Shown: positions 31,491 to 43,385, numbered from the stretch's first letter. The stretch is DNA of 64,000 nt from Aselliscus stoliczkanus (GCA_033961575.1 CM066736.1:10449501-10513500); one strand, 5' to 3'. Numbers and translations: made by a program. The notes: generated by a model not told the origin, from the letters alone.

Positions 31491-32164
31491 TGCTCTGGTC
31501 CGGCTCCCACCTCCCAGCCTCCACGGGGATGTCCTTACACCAAACTTCCCCTTCCGTGTAGATTCTTTCAGAGCACCCCCCGCCCCACCAAGAATGGTAA
31601 CTTTATCTCCTTCCCATCTCAGAAATCACAGCCTGGTGGCCAGTTTAGAAACCTGTGATTCTTTAACACCCACCATTTCCAAGAGGGAAATCAAAACAAA
31701 ACCCTCCAAATCAATTTGCAGGTAAAAAAAATAAAAGGATATTTCTGATGTTTTTCTAAGCTTTTCATCCTTTTTAAAAAATGGGGGGACGGAAGGGGGG
31801 GTCAAGTGGCAACTGAGGAATAAAAGCGAGTGTTCAAAAGCATCAGCGACCAAAAAGTCCACAGAAAATCAAAACAAACCCGGCTCTCAGTGTGTGTAAT
31901 TACGGGTACAATCAAGTAATGAAAGCTTTATTAGTTTAATGTGATTCCATCAAGTACCAAAAAGTGGGAAGGAGTGGGAGAAAGCAAGAAAATGGATATG
32001 AAAGAGGAGAGGGCGGGGAGAGTGACATGAAAGGGAGAGATGGGAGAGCAGAGAGGGTGAACCTGGGAGGCATCTGTAATTAAACTGGACTTTTGGGTGT
32101 TGGCCCAGCGCTTATCAGAGGGAGCGGTGGGCGCAGACCTGAACCCCTTCCCCAGGACGTGTGC
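31491..32164. other. No recognised gene or repeat
   Basis: Unassigned sequence with a purine-rich tract at 31970-32060 ('gggagaaagcaagaaaatgg'). Confidence 0.4.
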
Positions 32165-32690
32165 CTTTGCATTCGTGCAGCCCATCGTTTTTTGATCCCA
32201 TGTGCCTGGCTCTGGTGTAGGCAGTGGGGATCCAGCAACGAACCAAAAAAATTCCCTCTCTCCCTGGAGCTTTGATTCAAGTGGGGAAAATGGACGTTAA
32301 ACAAAATAATAAGTACACAATACATTAGAAGAAGAACAGAAAGCAAGGAAGGGGAATAGGAAGTGTTGAATTTTACAGCCGGCAGGCAAGGAGGGGATGA
32401 CAGGCAAGCGAAGACCTGAAGGAAGTAAAGGATTGAGCCAAGGGCAGATCAGGTTCATTCCAGGCAGGCAGACCGGCAAAGGACATGCAAACGTCCTGGG
32501 GTGGGACGTGCCTGGGGAGGAATAGTGAGGAGGCCACTGTGGTTTGAGCATAATAGGGGCGGCCCAGGGAGGCGAGCGGGAGATGAGGGCAGGTAGGTCC
32601 TGGAGGCCAGAGCCCACAGGGCCTGGTAGGGCACAGGAAGGCCACGGACTTCTCCCCTGAGGGAGAAGGGGGCCCTGAGGGACACAGCTC
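32165..32690 (-). repeat. Long L2 LINE 3' region
   Basis: Reverse L2 over about 525 bp: 'ggcagtggggatccagcaac', 'tccctggagctttgattcaa', 'aagacctgaaggaagtaaag', 'gcaaaggacatgcaaacgtc', 'cagggcctggtagggcacag'. Three overlapping open frames on the minus strand here are by-products. Confidence 0.8.
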
Positions 32691-33339
32691 CCTCTAGCTT
32701 CTGGGTGGAGAGGAGAGAAAAGCACGACAGGGATTGGGGTGAGGCAAGTGAGGCATCGAGGGGCCAAGTGTCAGCAACACACTCCTCGTCTGGGTGCTCA
32801 GTGCCTCACTCATCTCACCCCAGTCCCGGCACTGGAATGAAGGCGTCTTTAGACCTTGGTGGAAAGAGTCTGTGGTGGACGCTGACCGCCCCACCTGCGG
32901 AAGGCTCTGTTGCCCCAGCCACTGGGAGTGCTTTGGCAGCTCGCATCCAGCTCTCATGGGGAAGCGCAGGGCCGGCCGGGAGGCAGAGGGAATGGGGGGA
33001 ATGCGGACGGAAGGAACGGGAGAGGCAGGGGGGGCAGCTTCAGGATTGGCTAGTGTGAATGAGGTGGGCGGGCTCTAGGGTGCAGGGCTGTCCCTCGTCA
33101 CCCGGTACCTGGATTTGGGGTGACTCGGGCGGGGGGATAATGGCCCAGCATGAGAGAGGCTGATAAAGGAGGTGGTTGGGGGTGTGGGCTCCGGGTTGGT
33201 TGAAAGGCAAGCTCAGAGGTGAGTCATTTACTGTCTCTAGGAATTGGCCAGCTCTGGGTAGGGATAGTCCCTGCAGGGTCAGCAAGGCTCCAGATGTCCA
33301 AACATCATAATAAAAAGACATGGTTAATACAGGGTGGCC
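32691..33339. other. No recognised gene or repeat
   Basis: GC-rich unassigned sequence. Overlapping open frames up to 117-132 codons on both strands show no protein family. Confidence 0.4.
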
Positions 33340-33640
33340 CATATTCAGTGACTGATCGATGCAAGGGTATAACAGCCTGCCCACCCCATTTTCATCGCTG
33401 TATAGTATTCCACGGTACAAAGTGTCCCAATTTTCCATTCTACTTTAATGGACATTTGGGTCAACAGACAGGTCACAAAAGCAATTTCTCCAAATGCCCA
33501 ATAAACACAAGAAGAGATGCTTGGCCTCATTAGTTGCCCAGGGAACTCCCATTAAAACCAACTGGGGGATGCTGCTGCCTACCCACCAGCATGGCTAATA
33601 TTAAAAAGTTGGAAAATGCCAAGTGGTGGTGAGGACAAGA
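33340..33640. repeat. L1 fragments in opposite orientation
   Basis: Left part (33345-33460) is antisense L1 ('tcatcgctgtatagtattcc', 'aatggacatttgggtc'). Right part (33468-33640) is sense L1 from an earlier point in ORF2 ('gaagagatgcttggcctcat', 'caccagcatggctaatatta', 'aagtggtggtgaggac'). This arrangement fits a minus-strand L1 with an inverted 5' part, although both ends are decayed. Confidence 0.65.
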
Positions 33641-34974
33641 AGGAACAGCGTGCCTCTCTCTCCAGCCAAGCTGTGCGGTAACCAGGTGCCTGGAGGAGAA
33701 AGCATCTGTGTTCCCTGAAACCCAAGGAAGCCAAGAGCCCCCGTGATTGATTGGACTTCAAATTCACAAGGTAGCTTTTCAATACAAACACGGACACCAG
33801 GCAAATGCACAGGCCCCTCCTTCTTCCTCCTGAGCTCCTACCCGCAATCCAGCTTTGTTTTCCCCATGAAGGCAACAAACCCAAGCACAGGTGAATAGGG
33901 GGCATATATTTTGGCCTCAGCTCCAAGCCAAAGGGGCAGAGGATGGATGCCAGAGTCGGCTGCGTGCTTCCCTCCTGAGCCCGGAGAGCTGGTGGGTCTG
34001 CGGACAGTCACATCTCTTTGACGTATGGCCTGAGTCAGAACCACGTAAAACCCTTGTTCGGATCTGGTTGTTTTGATACGCATCCAAATGGCTTTCAAAA
34101 AATAAAAATAATCTAAGAGGTTACAGTGATGGATATTGAAATCCAAATCCTGAAAGCCCTCTGACTACGGCGCTCCAGGTGGCTTAGGGATATGTTTTTC
34201 TTCCCCTCCCCCCACAGCCCCCTTCTTTTAATCTAAATCATGTTCCCAGACAGCACAGAGCCTGGTATAAATTGTCTTCTGCACTAATCTTTTATATACT
34301 TTTATGCTTGTCTGAGATGATTGAACATGACTCATTCATGGTTCTGTTTTCAACCACCACTGGTCTCTTCCAGTCGGCAACATCTGGTTTTTTGCAGTTA
34401 AAGGTTCCCTTTGTCTATCACGTAACTCCGCGGTGTTCTTGGGAGAAGGGGAGGCTACACCAAGGGCTGGTCAAACGCCAGGAACTGCCATGCACGATAG
34501 AAGAGCCCAGGCCATCTGCTCTCTTTATTAATGGTGATATGAAACTAGATGTCATCTGAGTGAAAGCTGCCAGCTCCATGGTGTAGACGGCTGGGTTTCA
34601 ACCTATTTTCTTGTCTTGGGTTGCAAACCCTTTTTTTTTCTTTTTCAAACAAAATTTAAATAAAAATTTGAAAAGGATTGCTGTTCTAGGGGAGACACAC
34701 CCATCCTCTTCACTCCCAAGGGAATTCCTGGGGTACTTTCTCTGAGACACCCGCGCTCCGGAAAGCGGCTTGAAAGCCACGAATGTGGACCAAGTTCTGG
34801 TTCATACAGGTTATTTCCAAGTGATTTCCACGTTTCCTCTGCCTTGTTCCATATTTTAAATTCTCAAGGAGGAAGACCTATAACTCTGTAATCATAAAAT
34901 AAATGGAATGTCCTAAAGAAAACTAGGATTGTTTGATGTTCCTTAGGCATACCTCATAAAGCACCCAGCCAGTT
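33641..34974. other. Mostly unassigned sequence
   Basis: Few repeats were recognised over 1.3 kb. T-run/C-run mixtures occur at 34200-34240 and 34629-34650. The stretch 34270-34560 looks unique. No exon could be supported. Confidence 0.35.
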
Positions 34975-35095
34975 TCTGGCAGTCAGTCCATGCGTATTAA
35001 CCAAGTGCTTCCTGTGTGCCAGGCATCGTTCTCGGGATTGAAGACACGGTGGTGACCAAGGTGGCGAGCAACTGACCTCACGGGTCTGACACTTT
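34975..35095 (-). repeat. L2 LINE fragment
   Basis: 'gtgcttcctgtgtgccaggc', 'atcgttctcgggattgaaga', 'cacggtggtgaccaagg' are the reverse L2 end. Confidence 0.75.
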
Positions 35096-35329
35096 CATGG
35101 CAGGAAGACAGGAGTAGGAATGGCTCTGCTCATCAGCACTGGCCAGCAGCTCCCCTGGGGAATGTGTGATTTCCATCCCCACCACCTGGAGCTCTGTGGG
35201 TGTCGAGAGCATAGGACCCAGATGGAGGATCCTTCCACTTGCAGGACTCAGGAATAATCCCAATAAACTCAAATCCGGGGCTACCCCTGGTCGCTCTGGG
35301 CCACAAGGGCAAAGCAGTCGCCATGCTGG

Positions 35330-36310
35330 TGACAATGTATTCATTTCTCTGTAGCTGGACATCTCGGCTGTTTCCAACTTTCAGTGACTCTGGATAAAAC
35401 TGCTGGAAAATTGCTTGCACAAGATTTTTTTGGGGAACCTATGGTTTTACTTCTCTTGGGTAAATACCTAGGAGAGGAACAACTGGGTCATTAAGTGGAT
35501 ATAAACATAAGTAAGAACTCTGCAGTGTTCTTACTTAACTCTAAGAAACTTTCAGTTTTCCAAAGTCGCCGTATCATTTTATGCCAACAATGGTATGAGA
35601 GTTCTAGTTGCTCCATAACCTTGCCGACATTTAGTGTTGTCAAATTTTTAATTGTAACCATGCTAGTGGGTATAAAATGATATCTCACTGTGCTTTCAAT
35701 TTGCCTTTCCCTGATGGCTAATGATGGTAACACTTTCTCCATGGGCTGGTAAGTCATTCGTGTCTCTTTTCCTCTAAAATGTCTATTCAAGTCTTTTGCC
35801 CATTTTATTGAATTGTTTGTCTATTTATTAGTGATTTGTGGGTGTTTTTAATATACACAAGCCCACAACAGATGTATGTTACGACTACTTTTTTCTCTTC
35901 TGTGGTTTGTGTTTTTAATGAGGTCTTTTGGTAAACAGGAGTTTTAATTTTGATGAAGTGCAATTTGTCTTATTTTGTTTTTTTTTTATGGCTAGTGCAT
36001 TTTGTACCTTTCCTAATAAATCTTTTGGCCACCCCGAAGATTGCTAAAATAGTCTCCAGTGTTTTCTTCTAGAAGTTTTATAGTTTGGTTTTCACATTGA
36101 GGTCTACGACCCTTCTCAAATTAGCTTTGCGTGCAGTGCAATGTAAGGATTGAGGTTATTTTTTTTCAAACATTTATCCAGTTGTTCCAATGTTATTGGT
36201 TGAGAAAGACTTTCCTAATATAATTGGGGAGTCTGTTAAAATTATATGTGTGTGGATCTGTTTCTAGATTCTGTTCCATTGATCTATTTGCCTGTCCTTG
36301 AGGTCATATT
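35330..36310 (-). repeat. L1 ORF2 3' portion, antisense
   Basis: Nearly 1 kb of L1 read in reverse: 'gtcttttgcccattttattg', 'gagttttaattttgatgaag', 'ttcttctagaagttttatag', 'catttatccagttgttccaa', 'gttccattgatctatttgcc'. It represents the distal part of ORF2. Frames are broken by many stops. Confidence 0.9.
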
Positions 36311-36454
36311 CTTGCTTATTTTTTTTCCCTGCTTTGCCATGTTCGCCTCACCCCTCTTCTCCTGAAAGAATTCTCTTAAATCACTTGAATAACATTCTCA
36401 TCACTGTTTTGGGGGGAACTGGACCTAAGATACCAGACTACAGACATGCAAGCT

Positions 36455-36850
36455 AATAGTTAAATGAGATACTCTTGTGTGCTAATGAGGCTAGGAATAA
36501 GATAAAATATGGCAATATTGCAAAAAGGGCCTGGCTTGGGGAGGCACCTAGGGAGTTCAGAAAAGACCTCTCTGAGGAAATGACATCTAAGTCAAATCCT
36601 GAGTAATGACAGTATAAATGGGTGGGTGAGGTGGGACAAGGAAAATAGTCACTGGAGCCAAGAAGTGACTGAGAACAGAGAAGAGTGCTGCATGTTAGAC
36701 GGTCAAGGTCAAAGCCATGAGGCACAACGGCTAAGGGCAATGATGGAACGTGGGCCAGAGAACCAGCTGCTAGCCAAGCAGGAGTGTATTGAAAAGCCCT
36801 TCAAATAAGCTGGGGATTTGAAAGATGAAGCAGGAGAGATCATTTCAAAG
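36455..36850 (-). repeat. L2 LINE fragment
   Basis: 'gacctctctgaggaaatgac', 'atctaagtcaaatcctgagt', 'gaacagagaagagtgctgc' give the reverse L2 order. It is heavily diverged toward the right. 36851-36999 is unassigned. Confidence 0.6.
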
Positions 36851-36999
36851 TGTCCACGGGGAGCAAAGAGACACCCACCCCATCTCCCAGCGCTGACATC
36901 TTAGTGAGCTGGAAAGGAACTCCAATCTCGCTGAAGGAGGCTGTAGGCAGAAGGGACCCCTGGGAGCATCCCGGTTTCATCTGCAGCTAGAATTTGATC

Positions 37000-37190
37000 C
37001 GTGGTTCTCAAACTCTCAGAACCACCTGGAGGGTCTGTGAAAACACATATTGTTGGCCCCACCCCAGGGTTTCTGGTTTGGCAGGTCTGGGGTGAGACCC
37101 AAGAGTTTGCATTTCTAACATGTTCCCAGGCGACACCGATGCTGGGGGGTCAGGGAACTCACTTTGAGGACTGCTGGCGTAAACAATAAG
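37000..37190 (+). mobile_element. hAT-type MER5/MER58-like element
   Basis: The left end 'gtggttctcaaactctcaga' and the right end 'ctcactttgaggactgctgg' form the usual inverted ends. Between them lie 'caggtctggggtgagaccca' and 'catttctaacatgttcccag'. Confidence 0.75.
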
Positions 37191-37204
37191 AGGTCAGGAC
37201 AGCG

Positions 37205-37430
37205 TCCGTGTCATGGCTGGTCCAATGGTTCAACTCCGGCAAGGCCACGAATGGTCCTTGTTAATAAAGTTTTATGAGCACACAGCCATGCCCATTTGTT
37301 CATATGTTGTCTATGGCTGCTTTCCTGATACAATGGCAGAGGTGAGTAGTTGCAACAGAAACCATAGGACCTGCAAAGCCTAAAATAGCTACTACCTGTC
37401 CCTTTATAGAAAAAGTTTGCTGACCGTCAT
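37205..37430 (+). mobile_element. MER3 hAT element
   Basis: Forward MER3: 'gttaataaagttttatgagc', 'acacagccatgcccatttgt', 'tgttgtctatggctgctttc', 'gagtagttgcaacagaaacc', 'aaaaagtttgctgaccgtc'. The left terminus is degraded. 37431-37969 is unassigned and AT-rich. Confidence 0.85.
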
Positions 37431-37983
37431 TCTATTTTTATCACTAGACTTCTGAAATTTTTTTGATGATGTGCCTAGAGGTAAGAAGCAAGCAAGAAAG
37501 TCCCCAAGACTGTAGTCACAACCTCTTATAATGTCTGCCCTCCCATTCTCTCTGAACTTGCAGGTTTGTGCTCTTCAAGATTATATTACTGTCTTTTTTT
37601 GTGAACTTCTAGTAGGAACTGAGATATATGTGTTTTCAGTCTACCAAGATATTGATGCTGATTTTTCATAAAAGCATCCACGTGTCCCTAGAAATGATTC
37701 TTTACAAAACTCTAAGATGGAATGTAATTTCTACAGAGAGGAACCTGAACACACTATGTATAATATCAGCAAGGTGGGCTGCCTCCTTTGCCCACTTTGG
37801 ACCACCAACTGGTATCAACTCATAAGGAAGATTTGATGTATCTGGACCAAAAAGAGAACAGTGAGAAAAAGAAAAACACTTTTGTTTTTAAATAAAGCTA
37901 AACATGCTCACTGCCTTTTATTTTGAAACTGTCTTTCCAACTTTTTTTGGTGTTAAAAATGTGCGTTTTAAAAATAATGAACA

Positions 37984-38109
37984 GGGCTGGCCGAGTGGCG
38001 CAGTGGTTAAGAGGTGGCTTGGGAAGCCAGCGGCCCCAGTTCAGATCCCACATATGAGGGCCAGTGACACTGCCCTCTAAAAAAATAAAAAATAAAAATA
38101 AAAAAAAAT
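37984..38109 (+). mobile_element. Short (head-only) tRNA-derived SINE
   Basis: Perfect 14-bp duplication 'aaaaataatgaaca' (37970-37983 and 38110-38123). The head 'gggctggccgagtggcgcag' to 'gacactgccctc' is followed by an A-rich tail of ATAAA units. The same head begins the long SINE at 11046. Confidence 0.95.
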
Positions 38110-38226
38110 AAAAATAATGAACAAATGGCAATTTTTAAATGGCAATTATTTCTTTCAATTTCTGCACAACAAATATTTGACCACCTTATGCTAGTCACTC
38201 CAGCTTTTCAAAAATTACATTCATCT

Positions 38227-38518
38227 TAGGTGCCTGCCGGATGGTGCAGTTGGTTAGAGCACATGCTGTTAACAACAAGGTTGCCAGTTTGACTCCCGTA
38301 TGTGATGGTGGGCTGTGTTCTGCACCCCCCCACACAACTAGATTGAAAGCGGCAATTGGACTTAATGCTGAGCTTGCGCCCTCCACTAAGATTGAAGGAC
38401 AACAACTTGACTTAGAGCTGATGGGTCCTGGAAAAACACAATGTTCCCCTTCCCCAATTCCACAACACTGTTCCCTTCCCCAATGCCCCAATAAAATCTT
38501 TTTTAAAAAAAGAAAAAA
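38227..38518 (+). mobile_element. Rhin-1-like SINE with AATAAA tail
   Basis: The 292-bp element has a different tRNA-like head ('ggtgcagttggttagagcac', 'aacaacaaggttgccagttt') and a body ending 'agctgatgggtcctggaaaa'. AATAAA is at 38490-38495. The duplication is decayed: 'tacattcatct' (38216-38226) against 'tacactcatct' (38519-38529). I associate this body with horseshoe and Old World leaf-nosed bats. Its terminal ~60 bp closely resembles the tail of the SINE at 11046. Confidence 0.9.
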
Positions 38519-38529
38519 TACACTCATCT

Positions 38530-39879
38530 ATAAAATACCAAAGTCTGGAAACCAATGTACTCAGGTATTAAGGCATTCTGTCAATGTTTTACCTCCCTTG
38601 TCCCCACCTGTAGCGCTGTGTTAAGTAGGATTCTGAGGCCCTCTGATCTCACAGGAAAGCGTGCAGTGATCCATTAATGATGTCTGCATGGGTGAAGGAA
38701 GTCAGAGTTGAGCCTCACCTGCCACGCATCTGCCATATTTAATGAGCATTATTACCAGCAAATACACATTTAGGGGTCTGATCTTGAGAGCGTGGTGATT
38801 CCAAAGCCACAGAGGACACTGCAATCAGGGACCAGGATGCTCAAAAACATGATCTAAGGCTACAAGAAAGGGAAATCAGAGGCTGGTACAAATGCCCATT
38901 GCAGAAAACAGCTCATTATAAGGACCTCAGAGATGGTATCCGACAGAAGCAATCAATCATAAAGTAGATTCCACTTCCCCACAGAATTGTTACAACTGTT
39001 GTACCTGGCCAATGACCGGGCCCCAAGCAAACCAAAATATAACATAAAGGGACACCGTGCATACAAATGTAAAATTTAAATAGAGTCTAAGAGCTTTTCA
39101 CCACCCTCCTCCAAAATGCCAATTTTTGCCACTCTGGGGATGACAATGCCCTCTTTCCATGAGAGTGCATGGGCTAGACTAGGTCAGGAAAGATTTACAA
39201 GAAGCCATCTCCTTCAGGGAGAGGTAGTGATGATTGAGGGGCACGAGAGGGAAGACATAGATTCACCCTCAACTGTTTACTTTTGGAGCCTTTGAACTAT
39301 GGACACGTATTGCCTATTCAAAAATAAATTTTAAAAACTTAAAACCATCATCGCAATCACTTCTTACAAGAAAGGGCATTGGCTAATGACCAAAGGAAAA
39401 ATAAAAAGGCCACCATCGTAGAATAAAAGACCATCTTGCCCCATAGAGAAGAGGTGGCAACTTCACACTGGATCAGACAAAAAACACACAGCCCTGTTTC
39501 TGTGTGTATTTTTAAACACACACACACACACAAAAAACTTCTGTTGTGCAATACTGCATTATATGCCATTGTCATCTTAATAGAAGGAGCTCTTAGGTAA
39601 TGTAGCTTAAAGTAAAAACTCATCCAATTGATGCTGGCCAATTATTTTCATCATGTCACTGTCCAAAAATCCTCTTTCCCTATAAATGTGGGAAACACAA
39701 GAATCCACGCCTTCACTGATTGTTCACAGTCTGACTATTCTGGGGAAAACTAGAAGAATTCAGGAACTAAAGCTGTAAGCCTCTGGCTACATCTATCTTT
39801 TCCCTACAGGTCTGAGTTCCATCCAGCAAGTGTTATGACTAATACATATTTCTTGAACTAATGTATTAAAGCAAACAAA
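38530..39879. other. Mostly unassigned; small L1-like end and AC tract
   Basis: A possible L1 3' terminus lies at 39225-39350 ('tgcctattcaaaaataaatt'). A short AC tract is at 39516-39531. The remainder shows no gene or repeat I can name. Confidence 0.35.
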
Positions 39880-40070
39880 ACTAACCTATTACTGGGAAGG
39901 TTAAAGACCTATTAAGGTCTTAAAACAGCCATATGATGTAGACACCACAACACCTATTTCACAGAGGAGAAAAACGGAAGCTCAGAGTAGTTAAGTGACT
40001 TGCCCAAGAACACACAGCATGTAAATAGTAAAGACAAAATTCAAGCCCAGCTGCGCCAGAGGGCCAGACT
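39880..40070 (-). repeat. MIR SINE
   Basis: Reverse MIR: 'cagccatatgatgtagacac', 'aggagaaaaacggaagctca', 'gagtagttaagtgacttgcc', 'caagaacacacagcatgtaa'. Confidence 0.8.
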
Positions 40071-41319
40071 GACTCACTCAGAAGGCATGAACGTGGCAGG
40101 TGCTCACTCAGCGTTGGTTCCCATCGCCCATTTTTATTCCCAATGGGTCCTGTCAGGAGTGTGTCAGCTGAGGGGTAGGGAGATAGCCAAGAGTCACAGG
40201 CCTGAAATTGTTCTTGCCTTTGGGGTTGGGAGTGGAGATGGGCACTGGCCCATCTTTGAACACAGTGCTGCTTCCAGCTGACAGCCTGCACCTGGCTGGG
40301 TTCCCCCTTAAATATAGACCCCCCCATCAGGCACCCCTGGGGTCACATACGAGTGAAACCCAACCTAAAGAAATGACTCAGCGATGCCAGGCCCCACAGG
40401 CTTGATGAGCAGAAAGGGCCTCTGCATGATACATGTGTGTGTTCAAAACCCAACTAGGCCAGACCTGTCTACCCCTCCCCTACCCCACCCTGAGCCTGGA
40501 ACCCATTTCTTAACTATGAAAAAGTGGCCTCTCAGCTGGGAGATTAAATGAGAGGCCGCTTTCTTATCTCAGGTAGGAGATTTGGAGGCCGTCCTGGTGG
40601 AACCGTAACAGGATCCCTCGTGATGGGAACTAATCATAGTGAAAGCTTTTGAGGATAGAGGGGGAGGGAGGAGCAGAGAGACACGGCTCCCATCAGCCCA
40701 GCCTAATTCCACACAGTGACCCAAATGAGAGAATACATCTTCCTGCTGGAACCCTCAGGGCTCAGCCTCGCCGCCACTGCAAAGCCAAGGTCTGTGCCTG
40801 GCACACAGTAGGTGCTCAGTGAATTCATACTGAAGGCAATCACTCGTAGGGGAGGGAGCAGTTCACAGCTGGCTTTCCACCTCTGCTGTCCCAGGAAGCC
40901 ATCAGCTCCTTCTATGCAGCCTTGGTGCCAGCGTCAGGACAGATGTGCCCTTGACAGGAGACTTTAGACCTGCCACTTGTCTGGGAAGTGCCTTCCAGAG
41001 GCCAGTGGCATCCCAGGACCAAGCCACTGTGATAACCAACATCTCTTATAACTAAGAGGTCCGCAGGGAACAGCTGGCCTGGTTTTCTAATTATAACCCC
41101 CACGCCGCAAAGAAACACACAGTGTCCCATCTCCACGTGTTTGCCCAAGCCCTTCCTCCCACTCGGAAGGCCACCCATTCCCTGCCCTGCATGTCCTGTG
41201 TGGCCAAGGCTCAGCTCAGGTGCCTCCTGCCCAATGAAACGTGCTTTAAAGAGCAAGGACCCTCCCCTCTGGTGAGTGACAGTCAGCTGTGCACATGTCT
41301 ACATTCTACTTGAGGCTAA
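40071..41319. other. Mostly unassigned with L2 scraps
   Basis: A short L2 terminus lies at 40785-40835 ('gcctggcacacagtaggtgc') and L2-like sequence at 41110-41290 ('aggtgcctcctgcccaatga'). No gene was recognised. Confidence 0.4.
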
Positions 41320-41505
41320 GACACAGGCTCCAGCCAGACACACCTGGGTCCAAACCCACTCTGGGTGACTTTAGGCAAATCATTTGACCTCACAGAGGCT
41401 TATTTCTTCAAAAATTTCCCAGAGCTATTGCAGGCATTAAACAAAAAAGTACATAATGCACAGTGCCTGGCACATAGCAAGCCTCTGATAAATGGGGGCT
41501 TTTAT
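41320..41505 (+). repeat. MIR SINE
   Basis: Forward MIR: 'cacctgggtccaaacccac', 'gtgactttaggcaaatcatt', 'tgacctcacagaggc', 'cacagtgcctggcacatagc'. Confidence 0.8.
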
Positions 41506-41554
41506 TTTTACTGAGGGCAAGTCCCATTTTCTCCACCTCTATGCAGCCCCCACC

Positions 41555-41601
<47 letters not shown>
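41555..41601. repeat. (AC)n microsatellite
   Basis: About 23 uninterrupted AC units, the longest dinucleotide tract in the window. Confidence 0.95.
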
Positions 41602-41603
<2 letters not shown>

Positions 41604-41639
41604 TTAAACACAGGGGATGTTCAGCATATACTGGTATTT

Positions 41640-41960
41640 ATTGATGATGCAAGACAGTGCAGGCTAGATAGCTCACTTTGTCTCTGTTAAGTACCTACTG
41701 TGTGCAAGAATTGCACAATGTGGGGGGAAATGAAGATAAAGGGATGAGCTACGTGTTCCGGATGCGAGGGAGGCCAGTTTGCAAGGGGGATGAGGATTTG
41801 TCTGCTTCAGGAAAAAGGGCCCAGCTCTCAATCAAGCACTGGAACTACTCCCATCCCAGGTTCCTCATTTGCAAAATGTCATGGGATAGCGAGAGCATCA
41901 AATAAAACCACTCAAACAAAGTACTAGCACAGAGGGAGTGTTACAAAATGTTAGCCTTTA
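41640..41960. repeat. L2 scrap and MIR fragment
   Basis: 'taagtacctactgtgtgcaa' (41687) is a reverse L2 end. 41835-41960 carries forward MIR wording: 'caggttcctcatttgcaaaa', 'tgtcatgggatagcgagag', 'cacagagggagtgttac'. Confidence 0.5.
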
Positions 41961-42129
41961 TCGATACAATTGCTAGTGGAACTAAACCCCAGGGGCTGTT
42001 AGCATTAGGTACCCTGGAGAAGGAAGTGAGGAAATCCACCCTAGGCCCCCCCCCGCTGAAATTTCTTGTCTTTAAAGAGGGGAAGGCCCCATGCTGGGAG
42101 GAGTTGTATTCTTTAGGAATGTGCTCAGC

Positions 42130-42440
42130 TGCAGGTAAGAGTATCTCACCAGGAGTGCCTTAAAAAAACAAGGGTTTGATTTTCTCACATAACAAGTCCA
42201 GAGTGGGGCTGCCCAGGGCTCTTTGGCAGCTCAGGGATGCCAGGGTTCTGGGTTGATGTCACCTCTTGACCTCAATTTGTGGACTCAGTTCTGCCATGAC
42301 ACTCACCAGCCAGCCTCCAAAAGCAGTGGGGAAAGGAGGTGGGACCTTATTCAGAACCCCCCACAGAACAGCCATTGGGCCCCACTGGCCAGAGCTGGGT
42401 CACATGGCTTCGCCCAAACCAAGGAAGCTGGTTTAGCATG
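42130..42440. repeat. Unassigned interspersed repeat, copy 2
   Basis: 'tttctcacataacaagtcca', 'gagctgggtcacatggcttc' and the overall layout resemble a common mammalian repeat that is probably the family seen at 10215. I cannot give its name. 42441-43074 has no recognised feature; its open frames overlap on both strands. Confidence 0.4.
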
Positions 42441-43074
42441 ACTTAGAGACACTGCATAATTCATACCCTGGGGCTGGACCCACCTTTCATGACACTAGAC
42501 ACTGCCACCTTAATCTCCTTAAACAATGAGGCAATTCTTAATACAGGGCAGGGGCGGAGAGGCTGGGGTGCCCACCATGATCTTCCCTGGGACGCACCTG
42601 TGGAGAAAGCCACCCAACAGCAGGGGCAAAGGTTCCTGTCCCCATCCCACCTGGCCTCATTATTAGATGCCTCCCAAGTGACATCGTGGGAGGGACCAGA
42701 GACAAGGAGCCTGCCCCTAAAAGGGCAATGTAATCGAGTCACAGATACAAGACACACACAGCTGTCTAAGGAGTGGGCCCTGGGATTGCTCCCAGCTGGC
42801 CAGATTCAGTGGGTCTCACTGCCTTAGGCCTGAAGACTGGGCATGGCCGGGGGAAGTGGAAGACGCAGCGGGCATTCCGCGCATGGAGCTCAGCCTGAGC
42901 AGGGGCCAAGAGGGCGCAGCGATTGTAGCCGAGAGCTCTGTGCGACACTGAATGCATTTTCATCAAATGCCAGGGTCTGCACTGAATGGGAGGACCGAGA
43001 GAAGGACTCCCGGTGCCTCTCTCCCAGTCCTCTCACCCCACTCCTATACCCCAGGACGTGACAACGGCAGCCAC

Positions 43075-43230
43075 GAATGGATCTCATTTGTTGTAAGCCT
43101 AGCGCCGTGCAAAGCACTTCACAAGCACAAAATAATCTCATTTGATCGGCAGAACAACCCGACAGTAAGCTCCATGAAAGCCCCCACTTCACAAACAAGG
43201 AAACTGAGGCACAGAGAAGCTAAGTACCTG
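43075..43230 (-). repeat. MIR SINE
   Basis: Reverse MIR: 'tagcgccgtgcaaagcactt', 'cacaaaataatctcatttga', 'cacaaacaaggaaactgagg', 'cacagagaagctaagtac'. Confidence 0.8.
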
Positions 43231-43239
43231 GAGAAGCAG

Positions 43240-43385
43240 CAGGCTGGGAGGGGTGTGTCACTGGAGTGCAAATACCATGTTCCAATCTTAGCTCTGCCAC
43301 ATTCCATGTGCCCCTCAGCGGGTCCCTGGCTCCCTCAGCATTCCCATCTGTAAAAGGGACGCACAGAGCCCTCTGAGCGCTGAGG
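43240..43385 (+). repeat. MIR SINE
   Basis: Forward MIR follows the reverse one directly: 'ccaatcttagctctgccaca', 'ccctcagcattcccatctg', 'taaaagggacgcacagagcc'. It lacks the 3' half. Confidence 0.6.

Noticed and set aside
38227..38310. Second tRNA-like segment
   Set aside because: It is the head of the Rhin-1-like SINE.
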